Source: Phallus indusiatus
Taxonomy: Eukaryota > Basidiomycota > Agaricomycetes > Phallales > Phallaceae
Direction of reading: 5' to 3'
Assembly: GCA_027605045.1 (NCBI GenBank)
Contig: JAQFWX010000002.1
Span: 558,001-622,000, forward strand
Length of the DNA stretch: 64,000 nucleotides
The notes under the pieces are model-generated. The model searched no databases. It was not told where the DNA came from and saw nothing but the letters and a program-made list of their open reading frames with translations. The position numbers and the translations under genes were made by a program. This document shows, in pieces, positions 23,290 to 33,935 of this stretch. How positions within the stretch are numbered: the stretch's first letter is position 1; the number at the start of each line of letters is the position of its first letter.

Positions 23290-26200
23290 TCATTTATCAC
23301 CGTTTTTAGAACTTAGTAGTTCGTAGAATGCCTCCTGCGGTAAGTCAATGCTTCCCACTCTTTTCATAAGTTTTTTGCTTTTCTAATAATGCAATGTAGC
23401 TGGAATAACAGAACGTTTATGTATTATAAAACATGCTTACCTTCTGATTTTCAAGGTGCTTCAATTTTCGCTCGTGATGTCCGCCGTACAGTCCAGCTGT
23501 CACATCCTTACGGATAGCAGATAGGTTACCCCTCGCAACTATCTTCCGGCCAACCGCAGCTTGAATAGGCAATTCAAAAAGTTGCCTTGGTATGACTTTC
23601 ACTAAAAATCGCTTGAATTGGCTATGATTTTGAGCTTAATAAATTCTTACTGAGTTTTTTGACCCACATTTGACCAATCGACGAAGCCGAGGAAGTGTGG
23701 ACGATTAGAGCCAAGGCATCGACGGGTTTGTGGTTCAAGAGGAATGACATCTACTCGCATGTGAGCCAAAAATTTAGCATCGAGTTTTGCAGATTCATTT
23801 ACTTTCATCAATCTGCTCGGCTTATAACCCGCGTCTTCATAACTTGTAAGGTACTGGTCAGAACTAGAAGCACATCCTTCCAAGCGATAGATTTTACGTA
23901 CTCAAAACTAGCAAAGCCAGAGCTTCGATGCTTGAGCTTGTCGAAAAAGTCGGACACAATTTCACTAAGCGGGAGGATGCAATTGATCATTATCCGGGGG
24001 GATGAAGATGATAAATCGAGAAAGCGATGTTCGAGCTCTTCGGCACGATGTGAATTACAGAGGTCAAGCATCTCTCCGAGATATTCTGTCGTTTCGTTTC
24101 AGTCCCCATCAACCTGAGTAATTAGACCTTCTACATGCCTTCGGGAACAATGATAGATGCCTTGACTATTGGTTCTTGAACCTCAAGGACTTGCGTTCTG
24201 GCATCGTCTACATCAGGAAATTCTGTTGGATTACTAACAATTTTTGCTTGGTTTTTATAAATCACTGCCAGGCAACCTCAGCCCAAAGCTTTTGAAGAAT
24301 GATGAATTTGGATAGCCTACCTTTGTATGGCACCGTAGGTGAAGTTATAATAATATTCGCATTATACTCATCTTCGAGGCGCTGCCGAAAGACGTCCTAA
24401 AAACAAGTCTAAAATTAACTAAAACATAGTGTTTCATGTTCTCACAAGGTGAAGCGTTCCAAAAAAACCGAGGCGCAGACCTTGTCCTAAAGCAGTCGAT
24501 GAGTCTCGTTGGACAGTTACAGAGCGATCGGTCAAAGTTAACTTAAATTCAATGAAATATCAGAGAACATTATTACGTGAAAGAGCGAATTTTCATACTC
24601 GTTGAATGGACTCTTCTAGTTTTGAAAAGTCGTTAGAGTCAACTGGATAAACGCCAGCGAATACCTAAGCTTGCAAATTACGGTGGAGTTTGGGGTTTTT
24701 TAAACAAAAAACTCACCATTGCTTTTGCAGGAATAAACCCCGTCAAAGGTTGTATAACTTGACCAGTATGAAATAAAGTATCTCCCAAATGCGCTTATAA
24801 AAGCATTAATGTTTGAGAGTTCACATATATCCAATACCTTACCTTCATTATGATCCTTCATATTGCATGCTGAAACAAATGAAACTGATAATCCACGTAA
24901 TTATTGGGTCACAGATACCTATATAGCCCACTTGCCCAGCATATAATTTCGCTGTGGAGACTTCTTCGGGATGCATTATTCCAATATCTGTAATTTCATA
25001 TCTTTTGCGTGTATGAGAGGACTGTATTTTATCTCCTATAATTCAGTGGATTATTTCTCTGAGCAGGGACCGATAGAATACTGAGAAATGCCTTTTCCAA
25101 GAACACCACCTGTTAGGCTTATCAATGATATTACGCCTCGGTAACGATCGTACCTAAATTAAATAATTGAAACGAGTGAAGAAGTTACGATATAATAATA
25201 CTTTCCACGAGTCGAATAACAAAGCGCGAAGGGGCTCTTGAGGGGTTCCCTCTGGAGGCGGTATCCGGTCAACTATGGCACGAAGAACGTCTGGCACACC
25301 TTGGCCGGTCTTGGCAGATATCAGTAAAACATCCGCAGGTGATATTCCGAAAATATTTTCCATTTGGGTTGTTACACGGTCAACGTCAGCAGCAGGCAAA
25401 TCGACCTTTAGGGCGAATCTAAACTCCTATGACCTCATGTACTCGAAGAAAGGCGCCGTACTTTATTCAAAATGGGTATGATCTTGAGGCCTTTTTCTTG
25501 GGCAATGTGAAAAACGGAAAGTGTCTGGGCTTGTATACCTTGTGAGGCATCAACAAGTAATAAGGCTCCCTGGCAAGCGGCTAGACTTCGTGATACTTCC
25601 CAAGTAAAATCAACATGCCCTGGAGTGATTGCATAAAAATCTCCTTTATCACCTGAATCAGTAATCAAGATCTACCGGGTGTATCTATCAAGTTTAAGAG
25701 ATATGTCCGAGAATCGAGGGAATGACGCTTATAGAACATGCTAGGAAGTGGGTAAGATATTGGTGAACCGGTGGAGAATTCGATATTATGTTCTGTGTAC
25801 CTGGCCGTTTGAGCTTTGACTGTGACGTATTCAATTCTGTTGCAAATGCGAAATACACGTATAAACCTACCTGTGATTCCTCTCTCGCGCTCGACCTTTA
25901 ATTTATCCAGAAACTGCTTGTTTTGACCATGTTGCTTCACCTCAATGGTATGGGTCAGCTAAACACCATAGGGTTCAGCACGCGCATTATGATGCATGAA
26001 TAAGAGTAGACGGACTTCGAGTAATCTAACTCCAGCCTTCAATTGCAGGGACGTTGGTTTGTGTTGAACTGACATACCTATCTGCTAAGGTTGATTTTCC
26101 ATGGTCTAAATTCCGTTAAAGGACGCGTTAATCAGCGAAACCATCACATCAAGATCTTATGATTATGTTTTACCTATATGTGCGATTATGGAAAAATTTC

Positions 26201-26477
26201 TTGTGTGCTATAAGAAAAAAAATGGATGCGAAATGTGACGAGAATATTACCGGATTGTGTCGTTAGTAAAGTTTTGCATTTCAAAACTCGCTTTCGAAGA
26301 ATAATAGCAATTAGACCGTTGAAATACATTTGTGGCCTTCTTTGATATACACAAAGTGTAGAGACGGTTCCATGCTGCGAGATTTTTTGGTGGAGGTCGA
26401 GGCATACCCGGCAAGCCGTCGAGAGTCAAAGCGTAATGATCGCTTGTGACATTTTTACTGGGCAGGGTCATGGACAT
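23290..26477 (-). CDS. GUF1: Mitochondrial translation GTPase Guf1 (EF4/LepA)
   Basis: Orthologue of bacterial LepA, a ribosome-associated GTPase acting in mitochondrial translation. The gene is split into more than a dozen exons, some tiny (26174-26199 encodes only NFSIIAHI). The N-terminus before it (exon 26251-26477) fits a mitochondrial extension. G-motifs: [40 protein letters not shown] and ISAKTGQGV. Domain IV/V blocks include [43 protein letters not shown], and the LepA C-terminal domain [31 protein letters not shown]. The exon joining VPE to EYLGEM needs an intron starting GCATGT at about 24138. The protein ends SSKNGDK. I did not fix every exon edge between 24.1 and 26.2 kb. Confidence 0.9.
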
Positions 26478-26586
26478 TGCATGAGATGTCCAATTTTGGA
26501 CCACAAAGCACTTATGTATAGAAAGTATGCGGGGACTTTCTCCAATTCATAATGGTGATATTCGACTCTTAGAATAATTTTTTTCG

Positions 26587-26604
26587 TACTACTACTACTA
26601 CTTA
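26587..26604. repeat. TAC/ACT trinucleotide microsatellite
   Basis: Five to six consecutive TAC units lie in the 206 bp divergent promoter between GUF1 and CWF18. It is short and ordinary. Confidence 0.6.
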
Positions 26605-26683
26605 CTGCGTCTTACACAAAAGGAAAACAATTACGTAAGGCTAGTCTTTGTCGTTTCAAAACTCCGACCTTTGAACAAAAAAA

Positions 26684-27325
26684 ATGACTTCACTGGAAGC
26701 AGAGGCAAAGGCTCGCAAGGAGCGACTACTAGCTTTGAGAAGACGAAAGGCAGGAGAAGAAGGAACGAATGGGAAAGAAGATGGGTTTGTCTTGGGTGTG
26801 CTAAGCCATATCCTGGCATTAAGCTGATAACCCTTTACAGTTTACTTTTGAAACGACGAAATTTCGACCCGGAAACGCGTACATTGCGAAAATTTGATCC
26901 AAGTATTATGCCAGAAGACACCGTTGAGAATGATGTCAAGGGATTAGCGGAGAAGATTATCTCGGAAGATGAAGTGCGGCAAAAACAAGAACTGGTTCGT
27001 GTCGTGGAACTGATTATACATACCGGTCACTTATCGTGTTGTTTCGCAGGATCTCATGAATATTGCTCCAAAACGGGTAAATTGGGATCTTAAGCGCGAG
27101 ATGGAGAAGAAGCTAGCCAAGCTCGAACGCCGGACGAACGAAGCTATTCATACCTTGATACGTACGTTCTTCTTTGGTTTTCGCGTGAATTCACGCGCGA
27201 GACTAATTTCTCGTTCAGGGCAACGCATAGCTGCCCAAAAGGGAAATGAGGGGGATCTAGTTGCGGCTTTGAACGACCATCAAAAGGACCGGGAAGTAGA
27301 GGAAGAGGGTTCAGATGAAGAATAA
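26684..27325 (+). CDS. CWF18: Pre-mRNA-splicing factor Cwf18/CCDC12
   Basis: Small coiled-coil spliceosome component found with the Prp19/Cdc5 complex. Exons 26684-26784, 26841-26994, 27050-27161 and 27219-27325 give about 157 residues, the usual family size. It begins MTSLEAEAKARKERLLALR, continues with LLLKRRNFDPETRTLRKFDP and DLMNIAPKRVNWDLKREMEKKLAKLERRT, the conserved CCDC12 core, and ends in an acidic Glu-rich tail. All introns are GT-AG, 55-57 bp. The third intron holds a perfect 16-bp palindrome. The start follows an A-rich leader 206 bp from divergent GUF1. Confidence 0.92.
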
Positions 27326-27486
27326 TAAAGTTCGGTAATATACATGACTTGTACATGTATGTGTATTATATAACATTAATGTGCTACAAAAGTTCGATTT
27401 TAGACATCTGATTCTAGAAAAGGGTCGACATAGCAACGGGCAAAAAGAAGATCTGTATTGTCTTGCAAGCGGCAGGAAGCAGAAGG

Positions 27487-28408
27487 TTATATGATGTGCT
27501 GAGAGTTTAGCATCTGGATCACCCTTTGGTCTTCCGGGAACCTTTCGTCATAATACGGATGCGAGGTGGACTGTTGCCCCTGGAAGTTGAACATAGAGTT
27601 GTCCAAAGAATGTCGTGGCATATAGGCTGCTTTGTGATGATGAGGGTGATGATGGTGATGGTGTTCTTCTCCGGGCTTATGTGATTCTTTTGGTTTCGGT
27701 TTTCCCACTTGGTATACTCCGGACGGAACTTTTATCTTTGCTAAGCTGGGATCTTCTGCAGGCACGGGGAGGTCATTCCAGTCGGATTTGGTGGAATAGG
27801 CAGTTATATGCCACTTTCTTTTCACACCCGTGGCTGGATCGACGGTCCAGGATGAATAGGCCTGCTTGATGAGTCCCATCGGCCTGACTGGATCGCTGCG
27901 TTCGTACTGGGCATATGACATGGAAGTCGGTTGTCCTTGAGGTGACATTTCTACGAACCGGTAAGATCCAGCGGCTCTAATACTTGGAAAGAAATAAAGG
28001 CCGATATCAGGCTAAACGGACTCATGAAAAGGATTATTTGACTTACGGATCCCCTGGGGTTATCTTTTCCTGTGAGAACAGTAATAAGAAAAACGGCTTT
28101 GCGCGCGTTCCAATGCAAGTTAGACAACAGACCTCGTAAAACAAAAAAGGCTCTCTTGCTCGGGATGGTGTCCACATTCTCCCATCAGTCCATCGCTTCA
28201 AGCCATATTCATTGTCGCTCTCTTCCCAGACGAAAACCGCTCCAGAGCGTATGAACATATTCCGTTCGTTCTCGTTTAACCGGCGTTCGACGGGCTGCAA
28301 AAACCCGATTCTGACTGCCTCCAGAACTATCTGCGCGTCCCGGGTATCTCTGATACGCAGTCGGGGATGTGTTGGACGTTGAAGGTCCTGCACTGGGGAA
28401 TAAAACAT
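27487..28408 (-). CDS. WOPR-domain (Gti1/Pac2) transcription regulator
   Basis: Exons 28133-28408, 28047-28069 (only 23 nt) and 27487-27982 give 264 residues. The WOPR DNA-binding domain is bipartite: the first half has DAQIVLEAVRIGFLQPVERR, then VFVWEESDNEYGLKRWTDG and RMWTPSRAREPFLFYE. The second half has MGLIKQAYSSWTVDP and KRKWHITAYSTKSDWNDLPVP. Members such as Wor1, Ryp1, Gti1 and Pac2 control morphological switching, dimorphism and virulence or sexual development in fungi. The tail carries a His-rich run (HHHHHHPHHHK). It is short for the family, which often has long C-terminal extensions. A long upstream region (about 1.15 kb) fits a regulated gene. The exact paralogue is uncertain. 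Confidence 0.92.
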
Positions 28409-29565
28409 GGCTCTTACAAGCGGGGTACGATATTTACACAATGAAATCGGAGACGAGAATACGTTTTTCACTAAGCAATGTGTCAGAGGGGGGTTTAACG
28501 ATGACCTTTCTCCTCAGGTCCTTCTACTGTGATTGGAAATAGAACACAGGCAAGGGCGGTGTTCGAGGTGTTCTTGGCCTCGAACACTGACACAAGAGCC
28601 GTCTTTATAAACTAAGATACGGCTAACTGGAGACCATATAATTGACTTTGATGTGATACAAGCCGTGGGTATTGGGGTATAGAAGGGACGCTTAGTGACG
28701 GTTTCGGGAGGGGCGGATTATGTTCCCATTCTGGTTGTCAATCTGGGAGCGGACATTGAGGCACCAAAGGGCGAAGCGATGATCCAGATGCTCTAAAAAG
28801 TCTAAATGCGATAAGTCCTCTTTCGGTTGCTCCAGGTCTGGCACATACTTCCGCAGATCGAAAGGGATGTGGCAACTTTATGGAATCATCCAAAGCAGCA
28901 TGGTATGAAAACTTTGAACTGGCTTGCCCTTTTTGAAAGCCAGGGTTTCCATAATTTGTCGGTTTATTTTGGCAATTGTGTACAATTACAGAATAATTTA
29001 CATGTTTTGTTCGCGAATGTTCTACAGGGATAACAAAACCACCTAATTTTTTTCTCATATATTTTTTTATTTTCCATAGCCACGGCCTCGTGAATTGTAA
29101 AAAGATGAGGTTAACTTGTTCATATTCTCACCAGGTCGTATATTAGGCACTTACCGGTCGGGCGCAGTCGGCTGATCTCAGCGCGGCGTGGGGTACGTTG
29201 GTGATGATAAGGTGGGGGTGGTGGTGAAACTTTCTTTTCTTTCGCTGAAGAGTTTCAAATTGCAATTGACCAATAATAGAGATTATACAAAAAGGGAATT
29301 ATCATCTGGAACCTCTGATCAAAAAACTTGGCGGCCCAACCGGTACATATGGACATGCGAATGACGAGTCGGAAAGACTGCGTTATATATCTGTTGAAGA
29401 AATTATTTTTGTTTAATTTCACGAGCGAAATAAGAAGTATGGTTTGCGATTACATGCAGATTCCTACTTAAATATTTTGGGAGAGTCGGGACACTGGGAG
29501 AGTAGCCGCTTACATAATTTCCAATTGTCCACGGAAGCAGAATCGCAACTATTAGTGACACAACC
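28409..29565. other. Long divergent upstream region of the WOPR gene and elongin A
   Basis: About 1.15 kb without a supported gene. A 106-residue minus-strand frame (28738-29058) has no recognisable domain and no splice partners. WOPR genes commonly have long promoters with feedback control, so regulatory sites are plausible, but none can be named from sequence. Confidence 0.45.
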
Positions 29566-30903
29566 ATGGACGACTCAAACTCAAGTATGCGATCTGACCG
29601 ACAATTCAGAATTCCTTCACTAACATACTATTGCTACAAATGTAAGCGAAGTAACCACTAGAATGAAATTATATACCTTTCTGACGAACGTTGTTTTAGA
29701 TATAAACTCTCATCTCGACTGTGAGCATTTGCCACCAACATCCATTCGGACCGCTCATGATGAATACCTTGACCAGCAATACAAAGCTTAGGATCGCTGC
29801 CATTCTCCATATGTGAGCCCATTCTACGAAGTTGTTCCGCCGAACAGCTTTTAACCGTCGAGAACAATTCACCCGTGAGTTTCATTCAGTTAACGCGCAC
29901 TCGCCGCAAATAGTATTTTTGAACCCGATCAATGGCTGATTTTCATTTACATCCGTTTGCAGCACTTGCTCGCCGAAGACCAAGGTTTGAAACTCATATT
30001 TCCGCCACTCTTTAAAAAATATAACATTTCAAAATCTCCCCAACAGATATATGGCAAAAGTTGTGTTGCCGCGATTTTCCTAGATTGGAGCAATCTGTGG
30101 GAAACAATGAACTTCATCCTACACCAAAATGTTGGAGAGAACGATACTTTGTATGTGAACCCGATAATGTCCAAATTATCGTTTATTTTATTTCCTTTCT
30201 TGTTTCTATGAAAATTAATTTTATAAAAGACCTGTCTTCGTGAAGAAGAGAAAAGATTTGAAGAAATTGGCAGCCGTCTACGGATTCGTCGTGAAGAAGT
30301 GGATCAAGAGAAGAAAGGGCGACAAGTTATTGTAACAGACAAATTACTCCCTTCCAAAAGAACTCGCTGTGAGTTTACATTTTTGGTATGTGTCGACTTG
30401 CGCTTTGCTTATCAATTTCTTCTTCGTATTCTTCTCGAAAAGTTAATTCTGGAACCGGCAAATCAAAGTCATTGTTCGCAAAGGCGAAAGCCGATTCCCT
30501 CAAAGCCCAGCGGCTTTTTTATAACCCTTCTACAATACCTTCCATGCATTCTAAGTCCATTAAGCCCCGTATAACTGCACCACTGTTGAAACCTCCACCC
30601 CCACCTCAGGCAACATTCTCACCTTCCAAGTCTGTAACCCTAACCTCGCCGCTATCAGGAAAGAAACCTTTCACTTCGGCCTCAAATGAAATTGCTTCTA
30701 ATTCTTCAACAACAACAACAATTACACCACCATCAACATCATCAACACCATCCCCAGCTATATCCTTACCCGTGATACCGCAGTCAACAAGAAATAACTT
30801 CAGTCCTGCCAAGAAAGATCCCATGGCAGCGCTGTTTATGCCCAAACACAAAGCATACTCGCAGCGACCGTCTAATCCACCAATAGACGTTCGGCGCAAA
30901 TGA
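29566..30903 (+). CDS. ELA1: Elongin A-like protein
   Basis: Elongin A promotes Pol II elongation and, with elongin C and a cullin, removes stalled Pol II. Seven exons join in frame: 29566-29641, 29700-29720 (21 nt), 29777-29874, 29963-29984 (22 nt), 30047-30150, 30230-30368, 30443-30903. The N-terminus reads RIPSLTYYC then PILRSCSAEQLLTVENNSPHL, the elongin C-binding/F-box-like region, followed by DIWQKLCCRDFPRLE. A helical block, EEEKRFEEIGSRLRIRREEV, and KLLPSKRTR match the family's conserved core. The C-terminal 150 residues are Ser/Thr/Pro-rich and basic. The single-frame view hides the N-terminus; it appears only after splicing. About 299 residues. Confidence 0.87.
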
Positions 30904-33321
30904 TTTTTCAGAGATACCGTACAGTCTAGACAATTCCTCCATTCATCCCTCCATTCATTCGTTCGTTCATTTACTCAACGCATCTTATTTTACTCTCCTT
31001 TTCTCATGGATTCTTGGTAAGTTTTTTTGTCTTTTTTTTTCCCGGACGGGTTATCCGCGATCACTGCCTCTTTGCATCTGTCGGAATCCAATGTAACGTT
31101 TCATGTTTCACATAATGTCTGTCTGATGTGCTGTGTATTTATTATGTATAGATACCGCTCAAAAATTTGTAGTAGTCGCGAAATAATTTTGTTAGTTTGT
31201 TGTGGATATATTTATTGAATCCGGATTGTGCACTCCACAAATTAGTGCGGAAACATCGTTGTCTAAGTCCGAAAACAAAAACAGCCAAATCTTTAGTTCG
31301 AAAGCTAATTTGGAGCGATAATCAATTTTTATATCTTCTTGGCGAGGTCGGTAGTAGTTTCGCTAAACTCGTTGTCCCCCGCAGTGCGGGCCCTCTTCCA
31401 AAGATGTGCATAAGCTGACTACATATTAGCAACTGCGGACCCGGACTTTGAGGACACGGTTTGATTGCTGGGACATGTTCCAAGTGTGTGATTCGCCGAT
31501 TTCGCCAACGGCTATTCACCATCAAATGCTCGACGCCGAATTTGAAAAGTTTGTGTGCTGATGCGCTCTGCTATATGTATATCAAAAATTTGCGCAAGGG
31601 GTGTACTTGGTATGTACATTCAAATGTTAAATTACATCCGGGTTGAGTTCAGGTCGCGCCAGATAAGACAAGGAAACTCTGCGCATCAAATCGAACAAAA
31701 AAATATAAAAATAATTATTGATATTGTGGATTCATCGGCGATGATGACCTCAAGTTCTTGGTGTTTACAAATGCGCTGAGAATACCTCATTACTCACAGG
31801 TTGAATTGGCATCATTACTGGTGGAACGAGCTTTTTCAACAATTGTGTGATTATTACTAGTTGAACCAAGCCCAAGACTGTGGAACGTATTGAGGGTTCA
31901 AAAGTTATTCTGTTTTTCATTTTCGAGGCAGTTTCGATGATGACATAGCACGTACTTTATGGCACAGAAATAGCTACGTCGGAACTTGCCCTGGAATGCG
32001 CAGTAAGGTGAAATTATAATAATAATTTTTTTCTTTGTCTTGGTCTCGGAATCAAGTCAATTAAGAATACGTATTATACATACTTTCACATGTCAAAGTG
32101 TCCCTTTTTCGATAATTGCTAATGATTGTGCGAAATAGGACGTGTCAAGCAAGGAATGTCCTTTCGGGCCTCAAAACCAGATGCAGTGATAACAAACCCT
32201 TTCGTCTAAAAGTGTGGGGGAAAAGAATGAGTCAAGGACCAGTTGATTGCAGTTTTAGCGAAAGCGAGCGAGGGAAGAAAATGATGGTATGGTAAGCACT
32301 TCTATGGGACCAGCCTACTACTAAGGGGCAGTTGGTGAAGGCTGTGCAGGGCTAAGGTTCTGAAGAGCTGATAATAATACAGCCACGTGAGATTTGCTCT
32401 TCGACGCAGTGTTGATGAGAGTAACCCTTGGATGTTTGGTGAAAGAAAAAATTGGATTTGAAAACGCGGAGAGACAGATTCGAGATGCGTCGCACGTGTG
32501 AAGCTTGCAGATTGGATGGGTTCTTCTGACCAGATATTACCTTCTGACAGGCCATAATGATGAACCAGAGAATATACAGGGATATGAACCTTGGAATACG
32601 AAGACAATCGGATAAATCCGGACTGCTGTATGTATATGCGCATGAGCTTGCCAATGGACGACGGGAAAGTAAAAGACGGCCCAGAGTTGATGGACGACTA
32701 CCACACGAGAAGACGCGAAATGAGTATGTGGCGATGGGGTACCAGCAGGGTGACTGTGCAGTCGTTCATTGATACATCCATACCTGACTCTGGAGTGATA
32801 GTCGAGATGAAATGGACACACAGCCATCCCTTGCCCATTAGGCGGTGGGAATTGAGGAGATACAAGGCTCGCATCACAGCGAGGGGCTTCTTCGTAAGGG
32901 TTTTCCTTTTACCAGAGAAACATAATATGCCAGACAAAGTCCGTGAGTTCGCCGGCTGAGAGGGGTTCCATGGTTGAAGAAGAAGGCCGCACTCGGATTC
33001 GATTCGAGAAAGTGACGAAAGAGCGTTGCCGAGACTGGTTCGTGGGTTTGGACGAGTTGAACTTGCACACGGGTTGACATCGCAAGCGTGTCTCAATTTT
33101 CGCAAACCAAAACAAGGGCACGGCGAGCGGAGGGGAGACTGGTTGCATGCAGCCTGGCAATTGCGGGATTTTCCGGTCAAATGGAGACTTTCCGTGATTC
33201 TGTTTCGAGTGTGTTCTTAACATTGAATAAGTGAATAGTGAATGACTTGGTATATCGACACTGGCACTGACGAGGTTCGCCAACCGCGAGGCAATTGAGC
33301 CATTGCCATTGCTACTAGTTC
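30904..33321. other. Gene-poor region between elongin A and GID7
   Basis: About 2.4 kb with no gene I can support. Frames of 60-160 codons overlap on both strands at 32.3-33.3 kb but share no family features and look like chance. A short piece at 31735-31850 contains ASLLVERAFSTIV, reminiscent of the hAT transposase dimerisation motif, with stops on both sides. The region may hold decayed transposon DNA and regulatory sequence. Confidence 0.4.
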
Positions 33322-33367
33322 TAGTCTAGTAGTCCAGTAGTCCAGTAGTCTAGTAGTCTAGTAGTAC
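33322..33367. repeat. Period-8 tandem repeat (TAGTCYAG)
   Basis: Nearly six copies of TAGTC(C/T)AG run head to tail with a single C/T variation between copies. It lies about 0.6 kb upstream of the GID7 start. A second small repeat, GTGACGCG about 2.5 times, follows at roughly 33392-33418. Confidence 0.8.
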
Positions 33368-33479
33368 GTGATGGCCCTAGTGACTCGCCGGGTGACGCGG
33401 TGACGCGGTGACGGTGACCTCAGTCGAACGGCGGCGCTGGAAATTACATACGCACTCAGTCTTCTACTCGCTGTCCAGT

Positions 33480-33935
33480 ACATGACTTGACCTCGACCTC
33501 GACCTCGGCTCTGAGCGCATTTCACGCGATTTCTCAACTGCTCATATATCTTCTGTCTCGTTATCTGCCATCTGCCATCTCCCAGTGCGTCACTTGCACC
33601 TTCTCCACGTTTTCTTTGCCGCTCTGGACGCCTCCCAACCAAATAGTATACAGAGGCTCGTACCCTCCACTCGTACAGCGTCTCAAAGAGACACAGACTC
33701 GGACGACAATCTTACTTCCCCTCCTTCTCAGAGTCATCATCATCATCGTCCTCCTGCGTCCCCGTCGTCTTCCTCAGCTCGCTCCCTTTATCCTTCTCTC
33801 GCTTCTGCTCCCCAGCAACCTCACCCTTCCTCCTCCTCCTCCTCCTCAGAGCCTGCTCGGAAACGCTTTCGTATTCACCCCCCAGTCACTCGGCTTCCCG
33901 CTTCCGATTCTTCTTCTTCTTCTCACTCTTTCACC
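33480..33935 (+). promoter_or_regulatory. Pyrimidine-rich leader of GID7
   Basis: About 450 bp of strongly C/T-rich sequence runs directly up to the GID7 ATG in a CACCATG context. The same frame is open upstream from 33585 but has no earlier ATG, so I treat it as promoter and 5' UTR. A C/T-rich stretch next to the start is common in fungal promoters. Confidence 0.5.

Noticed and set aside
28738..29058. 106-residue minus-strand frame upstream of the WOPR gene
   Set aside because: No family features; likely a chance frame in a long promoter.
32302..33283. Stack of overlapping frames of 60-160 codons on both strands
   Set aside because: Several frames are open at once with no conserved motif or splice pattern, as expected when local composition lacks stops.
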